Source: Dirofilaria immitis
Lineage: Eukaryota > Nematoda > Chromadorea > Rhabditida > Onchocercidae
Assembly: GCA_024305405.1 (NCBI GenBank)
Contig: JAKNDB010000088.1
Span: 620,001-684,000 of the forward strand
DNA: 64,000 nucleotides
Reading direction: 5' to 3'
The stretch's first letter is position 1. Each line of letters opens with the position of its first letter. The notes below the pieces were generated by a model. That model had not been told where the DNA came from and ran no database searches. It worked only from the letters and a program-made list of their open reading frames with translations. Below, one piece after another: positions 13,501 to 25,311 of the stretch. The position numbers were made by a program, and so were the translations under genes.

Positions 13501-16500
13501 ACCTATGAAATTAAGGAGCACGATAAATCTGCTAGTTAATTGTTCGCAAATTTTTAAAAATTGTGGATAAATATAATGTAGATTTAGATTTATAGATTTA
13601 GAACAAAATAATATTATCTAAAGTAAAATAGCCAAATAGAAAACTTCATTTTCTTTCAAATTTATGCAGGCTTATTTAATAATCAGAAATAATTTCAAAC
13701 CACATATAATTCCAAGGATATCTCGTAACTTATGAAATATTTCTATATCAAATTAATAAGTCAAAAAAATTTCTAACTTCGATCTGTAAGGCAGCGTGAA
13801 GACATGAAATTGCTTCACTCGGTGTACCAAAAATCCGCCAATACAAAGCTGCTAAATTGTAAACTAACCACTGTGGCCCAATTTTCTGCAATTCAATCAA
13901 GCTCGAATTTAATTAAAGTACAAAATTAGGTTAAACTACTCAATCCAAACTTTGCAAACATTTACAAAAATTCAATTCCATAAAAATAAATAAAATAAAA
14001 ACTAACGTATTCCATAAGAGTTCTAATACGTTGTGCAATATCTGCTTCAGTAACCTTATCATCCATTATTTTCGAAAAAACTGTTCGAAGCTTATCTTCT
14101 GCGAATTGTATCGAAGGACCACGTGCCGCAGCTGCACGAACACTAGCAAGCTGAAAAATTTTTTGCTGATATGGTAGGATGGTTTGCTTATATTTTTATA
14201 AATAACTACGAATAACTTAATTTTTTTCCGGTGTTCATAGTTATTTATTACAATCCTAGAAACGAATTCGAACAGCAGCTAATATGACATTTCATTAAGA
14301 TTGAGCATTAACATAGAGGACCAGAAAATTAGTTCTTGCTGGCGTTAGGATGAATCCGTTTGAATCTAGTCGTAAACAAACAACATACTGATATAAAATT
14401 ACTTTAAATATAACTGGTGGCGGATCATCGGATATGTAGATGCCGCAGTAAGGTGGATGCCACGGTAGCGGATGTTCCTCACCATCGTTCAGACCAAGAT
14501 ATTTGCCAAGTAAATCAGATGACCTGATTTAAAAGTATGGTAAAAAACAATTAATGATTACTATTAGCAAAATCTAACATTAGAGTTAATATCGAAAAAT
14601 CACTTGAATCCTTTATTGTCCGGACTTAAGAAAAGTTGCGGCAAGAACTCTGGCACTGAAAGTGGAAAATTCCAATAACTGCTTTCACATAATGTCTCAT
14701 TTGGCCAGTTGCTGTCTAAATAATACTTCAGAAGTTTACTGGTTGACGATAATCTGAAAAGAAATTTAACAATAGCAACAGAAACCTACGAAATTACAAT
14801 TCTCGAATAAAAATTATATTTACTCTAATTTTGCATAAAAATTATAAATTTCAATCTCAAGCCTCTAATTTACTGTTTTCGTGGATAAACTGGTTTGTCA
14901 ATTGGTTCATCCATATGCATTTCTTTCATGGAACCGAGTTTTTCCAAAAATACCGTTAGTTCATGGGAATCGTTGAAATTTTCCACAACACTTCGCTCAT
15001 TGTATTTTGGTGCCTGCAGTATGTTTTCTATATACAATCTCATCCTCAAAACATAACTATTTGTAATAGTTTATCTGACGTTTTGAATATTTGACTTCTA
15101 TTATTTACTAGTTTGTGATTTGATCTAAATTTAATCAAATGATTAAATAAATTAAAAATTCATAAATCATGAAAATTGATTAAATTTTAGAAGCGTTGGT
15201 AAAAACTAAAAGAAACAAGTAAATTAATTTAATAGCTTTTATCAGTAAAGAGTAATTACAGCAATAAGAAAAAAGATTTTCCAAAATCCTAAAAATTTAT
15301 ACTACATACTGAAAATACAAAATGACGCTTATAACTATTAGTGCTTCTGAAAAATATTGATCATGGAAATTTAGTCAACTTATAGTATCCCATATAACAG
15401 TTTTAAATTGTGCTAAAAATTCGTACTTGAAAAGTCATGTCAAATAATTGAATTTTAACCTATTACGAAACCTATTACGAAATAACTTTACTAATTCAAA
15501 AGACATGCATTCTTCGCTGCATTTCGTCTAGCATTTGCCACAAGTTTACGATATTTTTCATCACGAATAGTTCGATAACTAGGCCAATCGCTTATGCTAC
15601 ATCGCATTACTAAACGACCCGATAATGATACTGAACGGCAGTTAGAATCTATAACTGATGTACCAATTAATTTATATATTTCATTTATTATTTGGAACAA
15701 TAAAATACATGAAATTATGTAGTAGCTTAGGCCTTTTCCTCAAATATAATTATCACTTAGAAAATTGAAATCTTAAAGATTCGTAAAGACTGTTTTGCAT
15801 TTTAAAAGATAAAGAAAAAAACTTACAGGGTAGGCTACCAAATGTGAAATAATCATAAATTAAAGCAGATTGCACTTTTTCTTCGAAGTCTACAACATTT
15901 TCCTTCGCACTTTCTTCCATTTTTCTAATTGCTTCATGCCTTAAAAATAAAATTTTAAATTAATCATAGATAAGAATTGTTGAACGAAAAATGACTTCAG
16001 AAATATCTCATAGGATAATAAGGAAATATATGAGTTATGAAGCAAACATTCTAATACTTGTCATTATATAAGTTTTCTCTCTAATTGTATCAAGTAAATT
16101 TTTGTGCTGTTCTTCCATTGCAACAAGTAATTTCTGACCACATTTCAGTGCCGCTGCCTAAAAAATCAAGCATTATTTCATTATGCCTGTTACAATTACT
16201 GGATTAAACGAAGATCGTCAAATTCTGGTCTTTTTATAAATCGAGTTCATACTGTCGAATGATTTTCATGAAATGCAATGAAAGGATACTAATAAAGATG
16301 ATAAAACTGATAAGGCCTATTCTGCCTATTTCATTCTATAGTCAACATTTCAATTTCAGTTCCTATTGATTTAGCATTATAATTGTAAGTTTGAAAATAC
16401 ACACCCAAAACACACCTTAATTTGAGCTTTTTTCATTGATGGATCTATTGAAAAGCAGTTTCATACTCTTTAATTGCTTCTGATCGGTTTTGTACTAATA

Positions 16501-18893
16501 CATACGCGTCAGCAAGAGCCATATGTATCACAGCATCATTGATTTTCAATAATGCTAGCTGAATAGAATATAAATTAATATAAAATTTTGTTCAGAAATG
16601 CATCTTCAATTGGATAAAAACACAAACTTGATAAAGAATGATCGCATCCGAGGGATAACCAGCACGATGCACTAAATTTCCAAAATCAAAATGAGTACGA
16701 GCTTGCATTTTTCTGTAAAATATTAAAATTATACAAATGCTCTAGAAGATTCAAAAATCAATTCAAAATCAGAAAATTTAATGACAAATATAAGGAAAAG
16801 TTTATTTAACAAGATCAATGAGTTCTTCACTGCAATTTCTTCATCTTTTAAAAATTATTGCTAAAATTAATAAAAATAAATAAAAGCTTATCGTTATGAA
16901 AATTTATTTGATGCATCTAAAGAAAAAAGGGTATGAAAAATGTTTTTAGGTTATCATTTATCTTTAGTAAGGTAAGATTTTTAGAAATTTCTTGTTTCTT
17001 TCTGTTATTTGACTAACAAAAGAATAATCTTATTCGATAATTTACTCTGTTGTAAAGTGAAGAACACGCCGAAAACATTCCATAGCTTTTGGAGCATCAC
17101 CTGTAATCCGCCAGTAAAGCGCTGCTAAACGCAAAAACGAATCATTAGTTGGTTTCTGAAATTATTTTACTCAATTAAAAAGTGAAATGACGCAAATGTT
17201 TAGAAATTATGTATATTTGATATAAAAATAACTAAATTAAACAACAAAAATAGACCGTTTCTAATGCTTTCGCAACATTATTGCCAAATTCAGCAACTGA
17301 ATAATTTGGCGGAATTAACTTTTGAAATTCTGCTTCGGGAACGATTTTCATTCTGCTACGCTGTTGCACAGACTGAAAACATATACCAAAAAGAATGAAA
17401 CTTTGCACAACCAGTCAATGAACTAATGTTTTCATCCTAATTCTACTAATAAATTAACTTAATAAAAGTTGACAGACACAAACTGTTAGCTATTTTATTA
17501 ATATCATACCGGGAGATGTTCAAAAGCGTACATACTGAATTGCAAATCATATGTACAGTGTGGTTCCATTTCTGGATTTTGTTCATTATCACTGAATTTA
17601 ACACTGGCTAAAATTTCCAAACTGAAAATTTCATATTTAAGAAATTAAACGGACCAAAAAAAAGTACTTCGAAATTTATAATAACGCGATATTTAATAAT
17701 TAAGCAGCTAACATGAAATTGATAGCAATGCATGATGTTATAACATGAACACTTATCTCAGCCTAACATTTAAAAGACATAAAAACTAAACTACAATAAG
17801 TTTTAAAATCAGAATTCAACTTCGCTTCTAAAAGACAGTTTGAATTTATAGACTTACAAAAAGAAAAACATAAAATTACTCCAAAAATTATCAAATGCTT
17901 ACTCTTCGACCAACTTTCCGAGTGAGTATGCCAACAGTAAAGCATCTTTGCTAAGCGACATATATCCACTCATTATACAATCTTTATCAGTTTTGCGAAT
18001 TTTCGTTTCTAGTTCTGGATCATCAGCATTTTCGTGCTCATGGATGCTCTTCTGCAAATGGTTATCTCTCTAATTATATTTGGATAGATAAATGAAACTG
18101 AACATTAAATAAGCATTTTTGCAAAATACTATTAATCTAAATTTAATATTATCAAATATTTCGTGTTTTTCCTTCTCATTTCATCGTTATTATTTTCATT
18201 TCAGCAGATAACAAAAATAAACCAGACCTCATGTTTTTCAATCCAGCCTCGCATTTGTGCAATGTTATCCAGTTTTCGTCCCTGATCCAAAAATTGTACT
18301 AACGAATGTGGCTGTACCATATGATACGGTGAATCAGGCTGAACGAAAAAAAAATTCCAAAATTGATAATTAATCAAATTCTCACAAATAATTTTAAGCT
18401 CATATACTTAAAAAAAAAGAGATAGAAAAATAAGTGAAATAAAGATTATCCAATAAATGAAATTAAATCAGAAAAAAAAACTAGAAATGAGATGATAAAT
18501 ATTTGAGGATAAATAAGAAATTTCATTTCAAAAAAAGAATGTGCGTATCAATCAATTTGTTCCAATTTCATTGCTAAAATGTTTTTATAAAGTTTCATAT
18601 TTAATTAACATATTCAATAATTACAAATGATTATTATATTTAATCATTTATTATATTTAATAGCCATATTTAATTATCAAATTAATACTTTCAACAATGT
18701 TTTATCTAATCATTTTCTATTTCATATATATTTTCTTATAATCAAAACTAATTATTAATAATTTATAACTAACAACAGATTTTATCGTAAGTCCATCATC
18801 ACTAATCATCCAATGAGTAAAGCATAATCCATCATATAAAAATAATAGTAATATGAGTAGAAGGCAATTTTCGGCATATTTTCCAAATATCAT
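7589..18893 (-). CDS. TTC17: TTC17 orthologue, secreted/luminal-entry TPR protein
   Basis: TPR protein; the human orthologue is linked to actin organisation and ciliogenesis. About 28 exons, including 18893-18777, 18338-18228, 18051-17903, 17621-17510, 17372-17256, 17155-17046, 16712-16628, 16558-16416, 15939-15827, 15013-14874, 14753-14604, 14523-14403, 14150-14007, 13884-13778, 13138-13007, 12479-12333, 12092-11928, 10560-10468, 10254-10176, 9975-9871, 9427-9194, 8781-8657, 8231-8088 and 7729-7589. Exon 1 encodes a signal peptide (CLLLILLLFLYDGLCF) followed by THWMISDDGL, matching the THW start of mature TTC17. TPR cores recur: LAALYWRI (twice), ALYWRVKGDA, HFTLANIYASL. The IDFQAPVD...LTLDHLP block is diagnostic. 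Estimated length about 1150 aa equals the human protein. The start follows a TTTTTTCAG trans-splice-like acceptor by 20 nt. Odd: a one-base loss at 16451-16454, a GC donor at 13005-13006, and unclear donors near 16058 and 8928. Confidence 0.94.
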
Positions 18894-18915
18894 TATTTTG
18901 TTGATTATTAGACCT
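18894..18915 (-). promoter_or_regulatory. Likely spliced-leader acceptor for TTC17
   Basis: On the minus strand an unpaired TTTTTTCAG ends at 18914 and the TTC17 ATG is 20 nt downstream, with no upstream exon visible. This fits an outron/trans-splice site and supports the chosen start. Confidence 0.55.
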
Positions 18916-19047
18916 GAAAAAATTTCAAAGTTTAAAATCGAAATTTTTTTTAAAAATCATATAATTAATAAATCAGCATATTATCGATTGCTTTATTATG
19001 TTACGGATGATGTATATACGTAGACGGAAAAAAAAACTTTCTAATTA

Positions 19048-19098
19048 ATAATTTTATGGCTATAATTTTTCCTATAAAAATTATAGCCATAAAATTAT
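19048..19098. repeat. Perfect 23-bp fold-back palindrome
   Basis: Left arm 19048-19070 and right arm 19076-19098 are exact reverse complements, with a 5-nt loop (CCTAT). It lies about 150 bp upstream of the TTC17 start, in its outron or promoter. Confidence 0.9.
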
Positions 19099-19379
19099 GC
19101 TACTAAATCTATTAAGTCTAAAATTTTCAAAAATCAAATTTTTATTTCATCATCTATATTATCTTTAACTTAGTAGTATACGTATAAAAATTATTGTATG
19201 ATTATATGTATGATTATAATGCATGAATTATTTCAATTGCCATTGATAATATAACAATGTAGACTGATATTAATAATAATAATAATAATGAGTTATTGAT
19301 AAAGAATGATAACATATCATTTGATTTCCTATCATGCTTATTATTAATAATTATAAAATAAATATGGATAAATAACTTA

Positions 19380-20040
19380 GAAAATGAAAAAATAAGCAAA
19401 TATTTTTGAAAATATAAAAAGACATACAAAAAAATGACAAAAATGGAAATAGAAAAATGAAAATAGGAAAATTGGAACGGTAAAGAATAAAAAGTAGAAA
19501 TAGTGAACGGCAAATAAAATTAGAGAATTAAAAAATAGGATCAAAAATAGAAAAATTAAAGGTAGACAAAGAGAAATTGCAAAAATTGGGAATAGAAAAA
19601 TGAAAATAAAAAATAGTAATAGAAAAACAAAAAGAAGAAAATCAAAAGCACAAATAAAAATGGAGAAGAGAAAATAAAAATAGAGAAGGAAAAATAAAAA
19701 TAAAATATTGAAAGTATAAATAAAAACGGCAAAGAGAACATGAATAGAAAAAGAAATATAGAAGAAAAAAATGAAAAGAGAAAATGAAAATAAAAAATAA
19801 GAATAGAAAAACAAAAAGAAGAAAATCAAAAGCACAAATAAAAACAGAGAATAGAAAAATAGAAATAGAGAAAGAAAAATAAAAATAAAATATTGAAAAG
19901 TATAAATAAAAAAGCAGCTGCAACATGGATAGAAAAACAAATATAGAATAAAAAAGTGGAAATAGAAAAACGAAAATTAAAAACGGAAACTGAAGGAGTA
20001 AAAAATATAAATTGAAATATGGAACAAAAAAGAATGGAAT
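19380..20040. repeat. Polypurine tract with about 185-bp tandem duplication
   Basis: The plus strand is almost only A and G over about 650 bp (GAAAAATAAAAATAG-like). A segment at about 19598-19770 is repeated at about 19782-19955 with moderate divergence (shared core AGAAGAAAATCAAAAGCACA). The long Phe/Leu/Ser/Tyr reading frames on the minus strand come from this composition and are not genes. Confidence 0.8.
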
Positions 20041-20049
20041 AAATAAATG

Positions 20050-20262
20050 ACAAATTTCCAATCGGTTGCACATGTTTGGCTAGCCGAATAGCACTTCCCA
20101 TGTTATCTGCCTTCATGAACTTCATTTTCTGATTCCAGTTCTTACGCCGATAATAGACACGCAGACGCATTAAGATGGGTGGTGTATTTTGTGACTCGGA
20201 CCGGAAGATCATTCCGCAACGAATACGAGTAATCTTTACGTGGACATTTAACCTGATAATTT
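20050..20262 (-). other. Orphan exon-like block, unidentified
   Basis: About 210 bp with clearly higher GC than its surroundings. It is open on the minus strand after an acceptor (TTATCAG, near 20253) and ends at a possible donor (GTCATT). It reads RIRCGMIFRSESQNTPP then ILMRLRVYYRRKNWNQKMKF and RLAKHVQPIGN. I do not recognise the family. It could be a remnant of a gene, a retroposed fragment, or an exon of a gene whose other exons I missed. Confidence 0.35.
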
Positions 20263-20273
20263 TGAAATTGAAC

Positions 20274-20470
20274 ATCAAGTTATCAGATTAGTTATCTTAA
20301 GTTAAACATTAAGTTATCAGATTAGTTATCTTGAAGTTAAATATTAAGTTATTGTTATCAGATTGGTTATCTTGAAGTTAAATATTAAGTTATCATTATC
20401 AGATTAGTTATCTCGAAGTTAAACATTAAGTTATTGTTAACAGATTGGTTATCTTGAAGGTAAACATCTT
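20274..20470. repeat. About 50-bp tandem repeat, 4 copies
   Basis: Units share the core CAGATTRGTTATCTTGAAGTTAAA. The copies are imperfect and directly abut the orphan exon-like block. Confidence 0.8.
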
Positions 20471-20869
20471 TTATTAGCTTAATTTGAATATTTTATTAAT
20501 TTGGGTTATCTAAGCTGCTTATCTTAAACTATCATTAGTAATTAAAATATGATATTGTTGTTATTAGATTGAGGTATGAAATTATTAATTATTGATTAAT
20601 TAATTTTGATTAGGCATTAAGTTATTGATTATTTGATTTGGATTATTTCGTTGAATTTCTGACATCGAACAGAAACTTTTTCTTAAAATATTACATATTG
20701 CTGAATATTTTATAGGAAAAAAATTTGATTTGAAATTTTCTAAAAATATAAATTCACTAAAGACTGATAACATTATTAGTATTTTATCATATCTAACAAA
20801 ATAACTATGGAAGTAATTGATATATTATGGGAAAGTAATTAGTAGCGTAAAATGTAAGCATACTGATAT

Positions 20870-21132
20870 ATGTTCACGCACATATCGTGAATATATCTGA
20901 AAAGTTACGAATGATATCTTTGATTGAATATTAGTATCATGTAAAATTATCACTACGAATGATAATTGATACTATGTTGCGTGATAATTTTATTATGCTA
21001 TAAAAATAATTGTATATTCACGTACATATACGTGAATATATCTAAAAATTACGAATGATATCTTTGATTGAATATTAGTATCATGTAAAGTTATCACTGT
21101 GAATGATAATTGATACTATGTTGCGTGATAGT
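20870..21132. repeat. Tandem duplication of about 135 bp
   Basis: The segment at about 20870-20994 recurs at about 21009-21132. Both contain CACGNACATATNCGTGAATATATCTG-like and TTGATACTATGTTGCGTGATA parts. Each copy has internal inverted symmetry (CACGTACATATACGTG in the second copy). Confidence 0.8.
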
Positions 21133-21431
21133 TTATGAAAATAATTCTTTTATTTCCTTATAAAATATAATTAATGTAAAATACTGTAGCTACGAATACG
21201 GTAAATGAGCTAAAATTTTAGATAATCAAATTTTCTAAGTAATTTAATTAAAACAAAAGGAAAAAAATCAATTAAAATTGTATAATAAAGTAAATAGTAA
21301 CGAATTTTTACCTAAATTAAATAATAAAATTTTTAAATAAATCCTTTTTTATTTTCTCCTAATAACTTTTTATTAATTTAATTTTAGACAAATGTTAACT
21401 AATATGTTTAAATTTAGGAAATAACAAAATA

Positions 21432-24400
21432 ATGTATGGTCATCAATCAATTCCACGTTCAGTAAGTACTGGACAAATGAATGCGATGATGTCACATCCT
21501 GGAATGGTTATTACATCACAACAGATGATAAATACGGTTTTATATTTCACTAAATTTTCAATTGAATTTCTTATCATAGCTTATTGATCAATGATGAACA
21601 ATTAATCAATAAAATAGATGGATAACTAACTATTCCTCTTATATTTTACTATCTTCCTAAATCTTTTTTCATTTATTTTCATATACATAAATAGACTAGG
21701 ATGATGATTCGATGTATTTCGAAATTGAACCTGAAATTTTTAACAATTGAAGTTTGAAAAAAATATTAGAAGAAAAAAAGGATATTCCTAAAAATAATTT
21801 TTGAAAAATTATTTTTTTCCTTTAAGAAAGAGCCTTTTTTTTAATTTATTGTTTTTTGAAATATTAATGAGTATATAGTTAAAAAGGAGAAAATGGAAAT
21901 TGAAAATGAGGAAAAAAGAAATGAGATTTTTACTGCTATTATGATGCAAATAAACGAATAGTAATGGAAGTAGAAATTTTTCAAATAATGATATTCGTAT
22001 ATACATGAATAGTATCAGTAATTAATGCTTAGTTAAGCTAATTTGATGTCGTTTTTCATCAACATATATAATTAGTTATTCAGAACATAAGAACATTTTT
22101 AATCATCTATAATTGGCTGCTTTAAATTAAGATTTATATCCATTTTCTAGCTTCAATTATATTAAAGAAAAAAATGAAAGACAAAAAAATAAGGTTTATT
22201 TTTTTCCAAATTTTAGCCCCAAGGTGTAATGGTTTCTCAAGCTGGTTATCCGCAAGGTATGATCAATACCGCTCAACCACAACCACAAATGATACCATCA
22301 CAAGCTCATATGGGTCAACAAATGATGAATACACATATGGGTATCGTACAAAGCCTCAATCAACCAGGCCATATGAACGTGCAACAGCATCAACAAATGC
22401 AGCCAATGCAGCAAGTTCAAATGGCATCGCAGCAAGCATATATTCAGGTGAAATTCATGTTTAATTTATAGTTTTTTTCACCGAATATTAAATTAAAATT
22501 TGGATTTATGCTTGAATTTATAAGATAAAATTGGTAAGATAAGTGAAATGAATCAATTGATATGAAGATTCTTGTGGAATATATAAAATTATCTATACTT
22601 TGATTAATTTTCAGTCGAATTCTTGGGCTCGAATTATTGGAATTTTCATCAAAAGGATGTTATTTAACTAGCTCTTTCTCTTAATCATTTAAGTAGCTCC
22701 TTTTCTTTCAACCATATAGTTCCATTTCTTGTCATCCTAGTGATTGACATTGAATTTTCCATGAAAATGATGCTTGATAAAATATACTATTATTATTAAT
22801 CCATTTTTTCTATTTTTTTTTATCGCAAAAGTTTGTTGTTTTTTTGTTCCTATTTTTATTAAAAGATAAATTTGATTGACACGACTGTAGTTTTTATTCC
22901 TCAGATTGTAATTTTTATTCTCCAATTGCAATCTTTTATTAAATTAATTTTTACTAATCTTTTTAGAAACATTTACTTAGAAAATTTTCAGCAACAAGGA
23001 ATATCACATGCAAATTTTGTGAATGGACAAGCACGAAGTCCAGCTGTTGGAGCTTGTCCACAGGGAATTTCGGTAACTTCTTTGAAATTATTTTTCTTTC
23101 TATTAAAATTCTGGAAAAAGATATTATAGCAAAATCTTTTTAAAAATTCTTATGCTTTTGATGTTAGTATTCGGTAGTTTTCGTTTTTACAGCAACAAGG
23201 TACACCAGGTAGACCATCATCTACAAGCGGACCACCATCAAATAATCCTCAAACACCACTGAATGCTATCTCAAATTTAAATCCATCATCGCAGCAAGTT
23301 TCTACACCTGCAACTCCTCAACAAGCACCATCATCTGTACAGTCTACGACCACTCAGGACAATATATCAACACCTACTGTAGTACCACCCGATCCAGTAT
23401 CATTAGCCAGAAACCTTTTATTAAGAGATCTTCGATATTCACTGCAGGTAAGGCAATGATACTATAACGAAGATTATACGAAATAATTTTCATTTGCAAA
23501 TTTTGGGGCTTTTTCAAAATATTCTCGACAAATAGTTCCTCTTTAACTTTCCTCTGACTGTTTAATAAGTGTACATCTTTGCCTCTTTGGCTCTATAATT
23601 TTTTTACGAATAATAGCGTTTTCCTTTCTATTACGTGATTGCATGTGATTTTAAATTTAAAGGATTGGAGTAAAACAGCTGCTGAAGTGATACGGCCTTC
23701 AACTTTACGCCAACAGGATGGATCTGGTGCTGCGATGCATAATCCAATGTCTGTTAATCCGCAGTCAGTCAATCCGCAATCAGTAAATCCACAATCCGTA
23801 AATCCACTCTCAGCAAACCCAAGTTCAGTGAAATCATTAGATGAACCGAAATCGGTAGAAAATATGGAAAAAAGATTTTAAGTCCGAGCGAAGCATACAT
23901 CAACTCATTTGATTATTTCCTTGGAACTTGCGATCAAATTGAAAATGACATTGTGAATTTTACTAATAACTTCTTACTATTTAATAAATGTAAATAGTTA
24001 TTTACTAAATATAAGTAAATACACTTAACTTATATTTTAGTAAATATAATTATTTCCTATAATTAAATTGTACTATTTTATGTATTTATTCTAAATAAGG
24101 TGCTAATATTAGACTATATTTTAAAATTTCAATCAAATTAAAATTAATTTATCCTAAATAATCTTAACAGATGGTTGTACAAGAAGCTCAAAAACAAAGT
24201 GTCAAATTTGATAAAATGTTTGCTGGCGAATTAAAAATAGTTGGTGAGATGGCGAATGTCAATTATTCACAATACGCTCAAGGTTATGTGGAATCAACAT
24301 CAAGAGTCCGTAATGCGATTACTTGTACTTTGAAAAATCTTAATGCTACAATGGAACGAATGAATGCTGCGAAAATCGTTGGTTTTAGGAAATTTGTTTA

Positions 24401-24476
24401 TAATCTAGAGAAACTTTTTTTATATAATTTGTTAGGTATATTGGTGAAAGTGAAGTATAAATTGATTTTTAAATGA
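21432..24476 (+). CDS. mdt-29: Mediator complex subunit 29
   Basis: Subunit of the Mediator tail/head junction, linking activators to RNA polymerase II in the nucleus. Exons: 21432-21536, 22217-22447, 22992-23072, 23193-23447, 23663-23952, 24171-24476. The N-terminal half is Gln/Met/Pro-rich low-complexity (MQPMQQVQMASQQ), as is usual for nematode Mediator subunits. The conserved part starts at LLLRDLRYSLQDW. It continues SPSEAYINSFDYFLGTCDQIE, matching the RFDKCLEEFYALCDQLE region of MED29, and ends with YSQYAQGYVESTSRVRNAI, like the C-terminal YPQYLAVIKAQIS helix. Exon 5 carries four repeats of NPQSV. A base is missing at 23876-23879 (TTTT), creating a false stop before SPSEAY. Start chosen 14 nt after a TTTAAATTTAG acceptor. 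The last exon may be spliced further; I used its first stop. Confidence 0.78.
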
Positions 24477-25249
24477 AATTTTGATCAGGAATTTATTTCT
24501 GTTATTTTAAAGTTTGTTGTCTGACTTGAAATTCTTACTTATGAAATTATGGCAGCGTGAAAGATTTTGGAAAACCTGTTTTAAACTTTTAGCATTTTAA
24601 AATATAGAAAACAGGTTAAATTTCTGTCGGAATTATAATTTTTCGTCCTTGGAATTCTAAGATTTTTCAGGTTCAAAAGATATTGAAGAGAAAATGGCGA
24701 TGTAAATTTTCTAGCATGAAAAAAAGCCGCTATATTTGAAGAATTTTGCATTTTATAAGACTTTTGTATTTTTTTATAAAAATTTTAATTTTGGAATTGT
24801 TTAAGTTATAATTAGATATCTTTTATAAAAATTTTAATTTTTGGAACTGTTCAAGTTATAATTTAGATAATTGTTCAAGTTATCATGATATTATCAAGAT
24901 GCAAGTTTCAATAATTTATCATGAGAATGATGAATATAAATGTTCAGAATAATATAAGTTTTGCTATAGAAATCAATACTATTTCTTGTTTATAAAGCTT
25001 TTCGGAGAGAAACTTTTAAAATTTTCGTTTAACACTCTAGAACTTTCATGATTGAATTAGGTCAAAATAATTCATATTTGTTAGTTGTAATTTATCCTTA
25101 ATTCCTCCCAAAAAAATCTTTTATCATTTTCACATTTATATCTGTGATTTTGGATGCTTTCATCAAATTTATTTATGCTTAATTTGAGATAGACATAAAG
25201 TATTACATTAATTTATTAGCAAAAAAATTGAAATTTTTAATAAATTTCA
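24477..25249. other. Intergenic, convergent 3' ends
   Basis: AT-rich. It contains a short imperfect direct repeat (TTTTATAAAAATTTTAATTTTTGGAA, at about 24772 and 24822). No gene seen. Confidence 0.4.
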
Positions 25250-25280
25250 TCATTGTTGTGCCAAATTATTCGTATTCGTA

Positions 25281-25311
<31 letters not shown>

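Noticed and set aside
19214..20073. Long minus-strand frames rich in Phe, Leu, Ser, Tyr (up to 187 codons) resembling membrane proteins
   Set aside because: They are produced by a low-complexity polypurine tract; all three frames give the same kind of peptide and there is a recognisable nucleotide-level tandem duplication.
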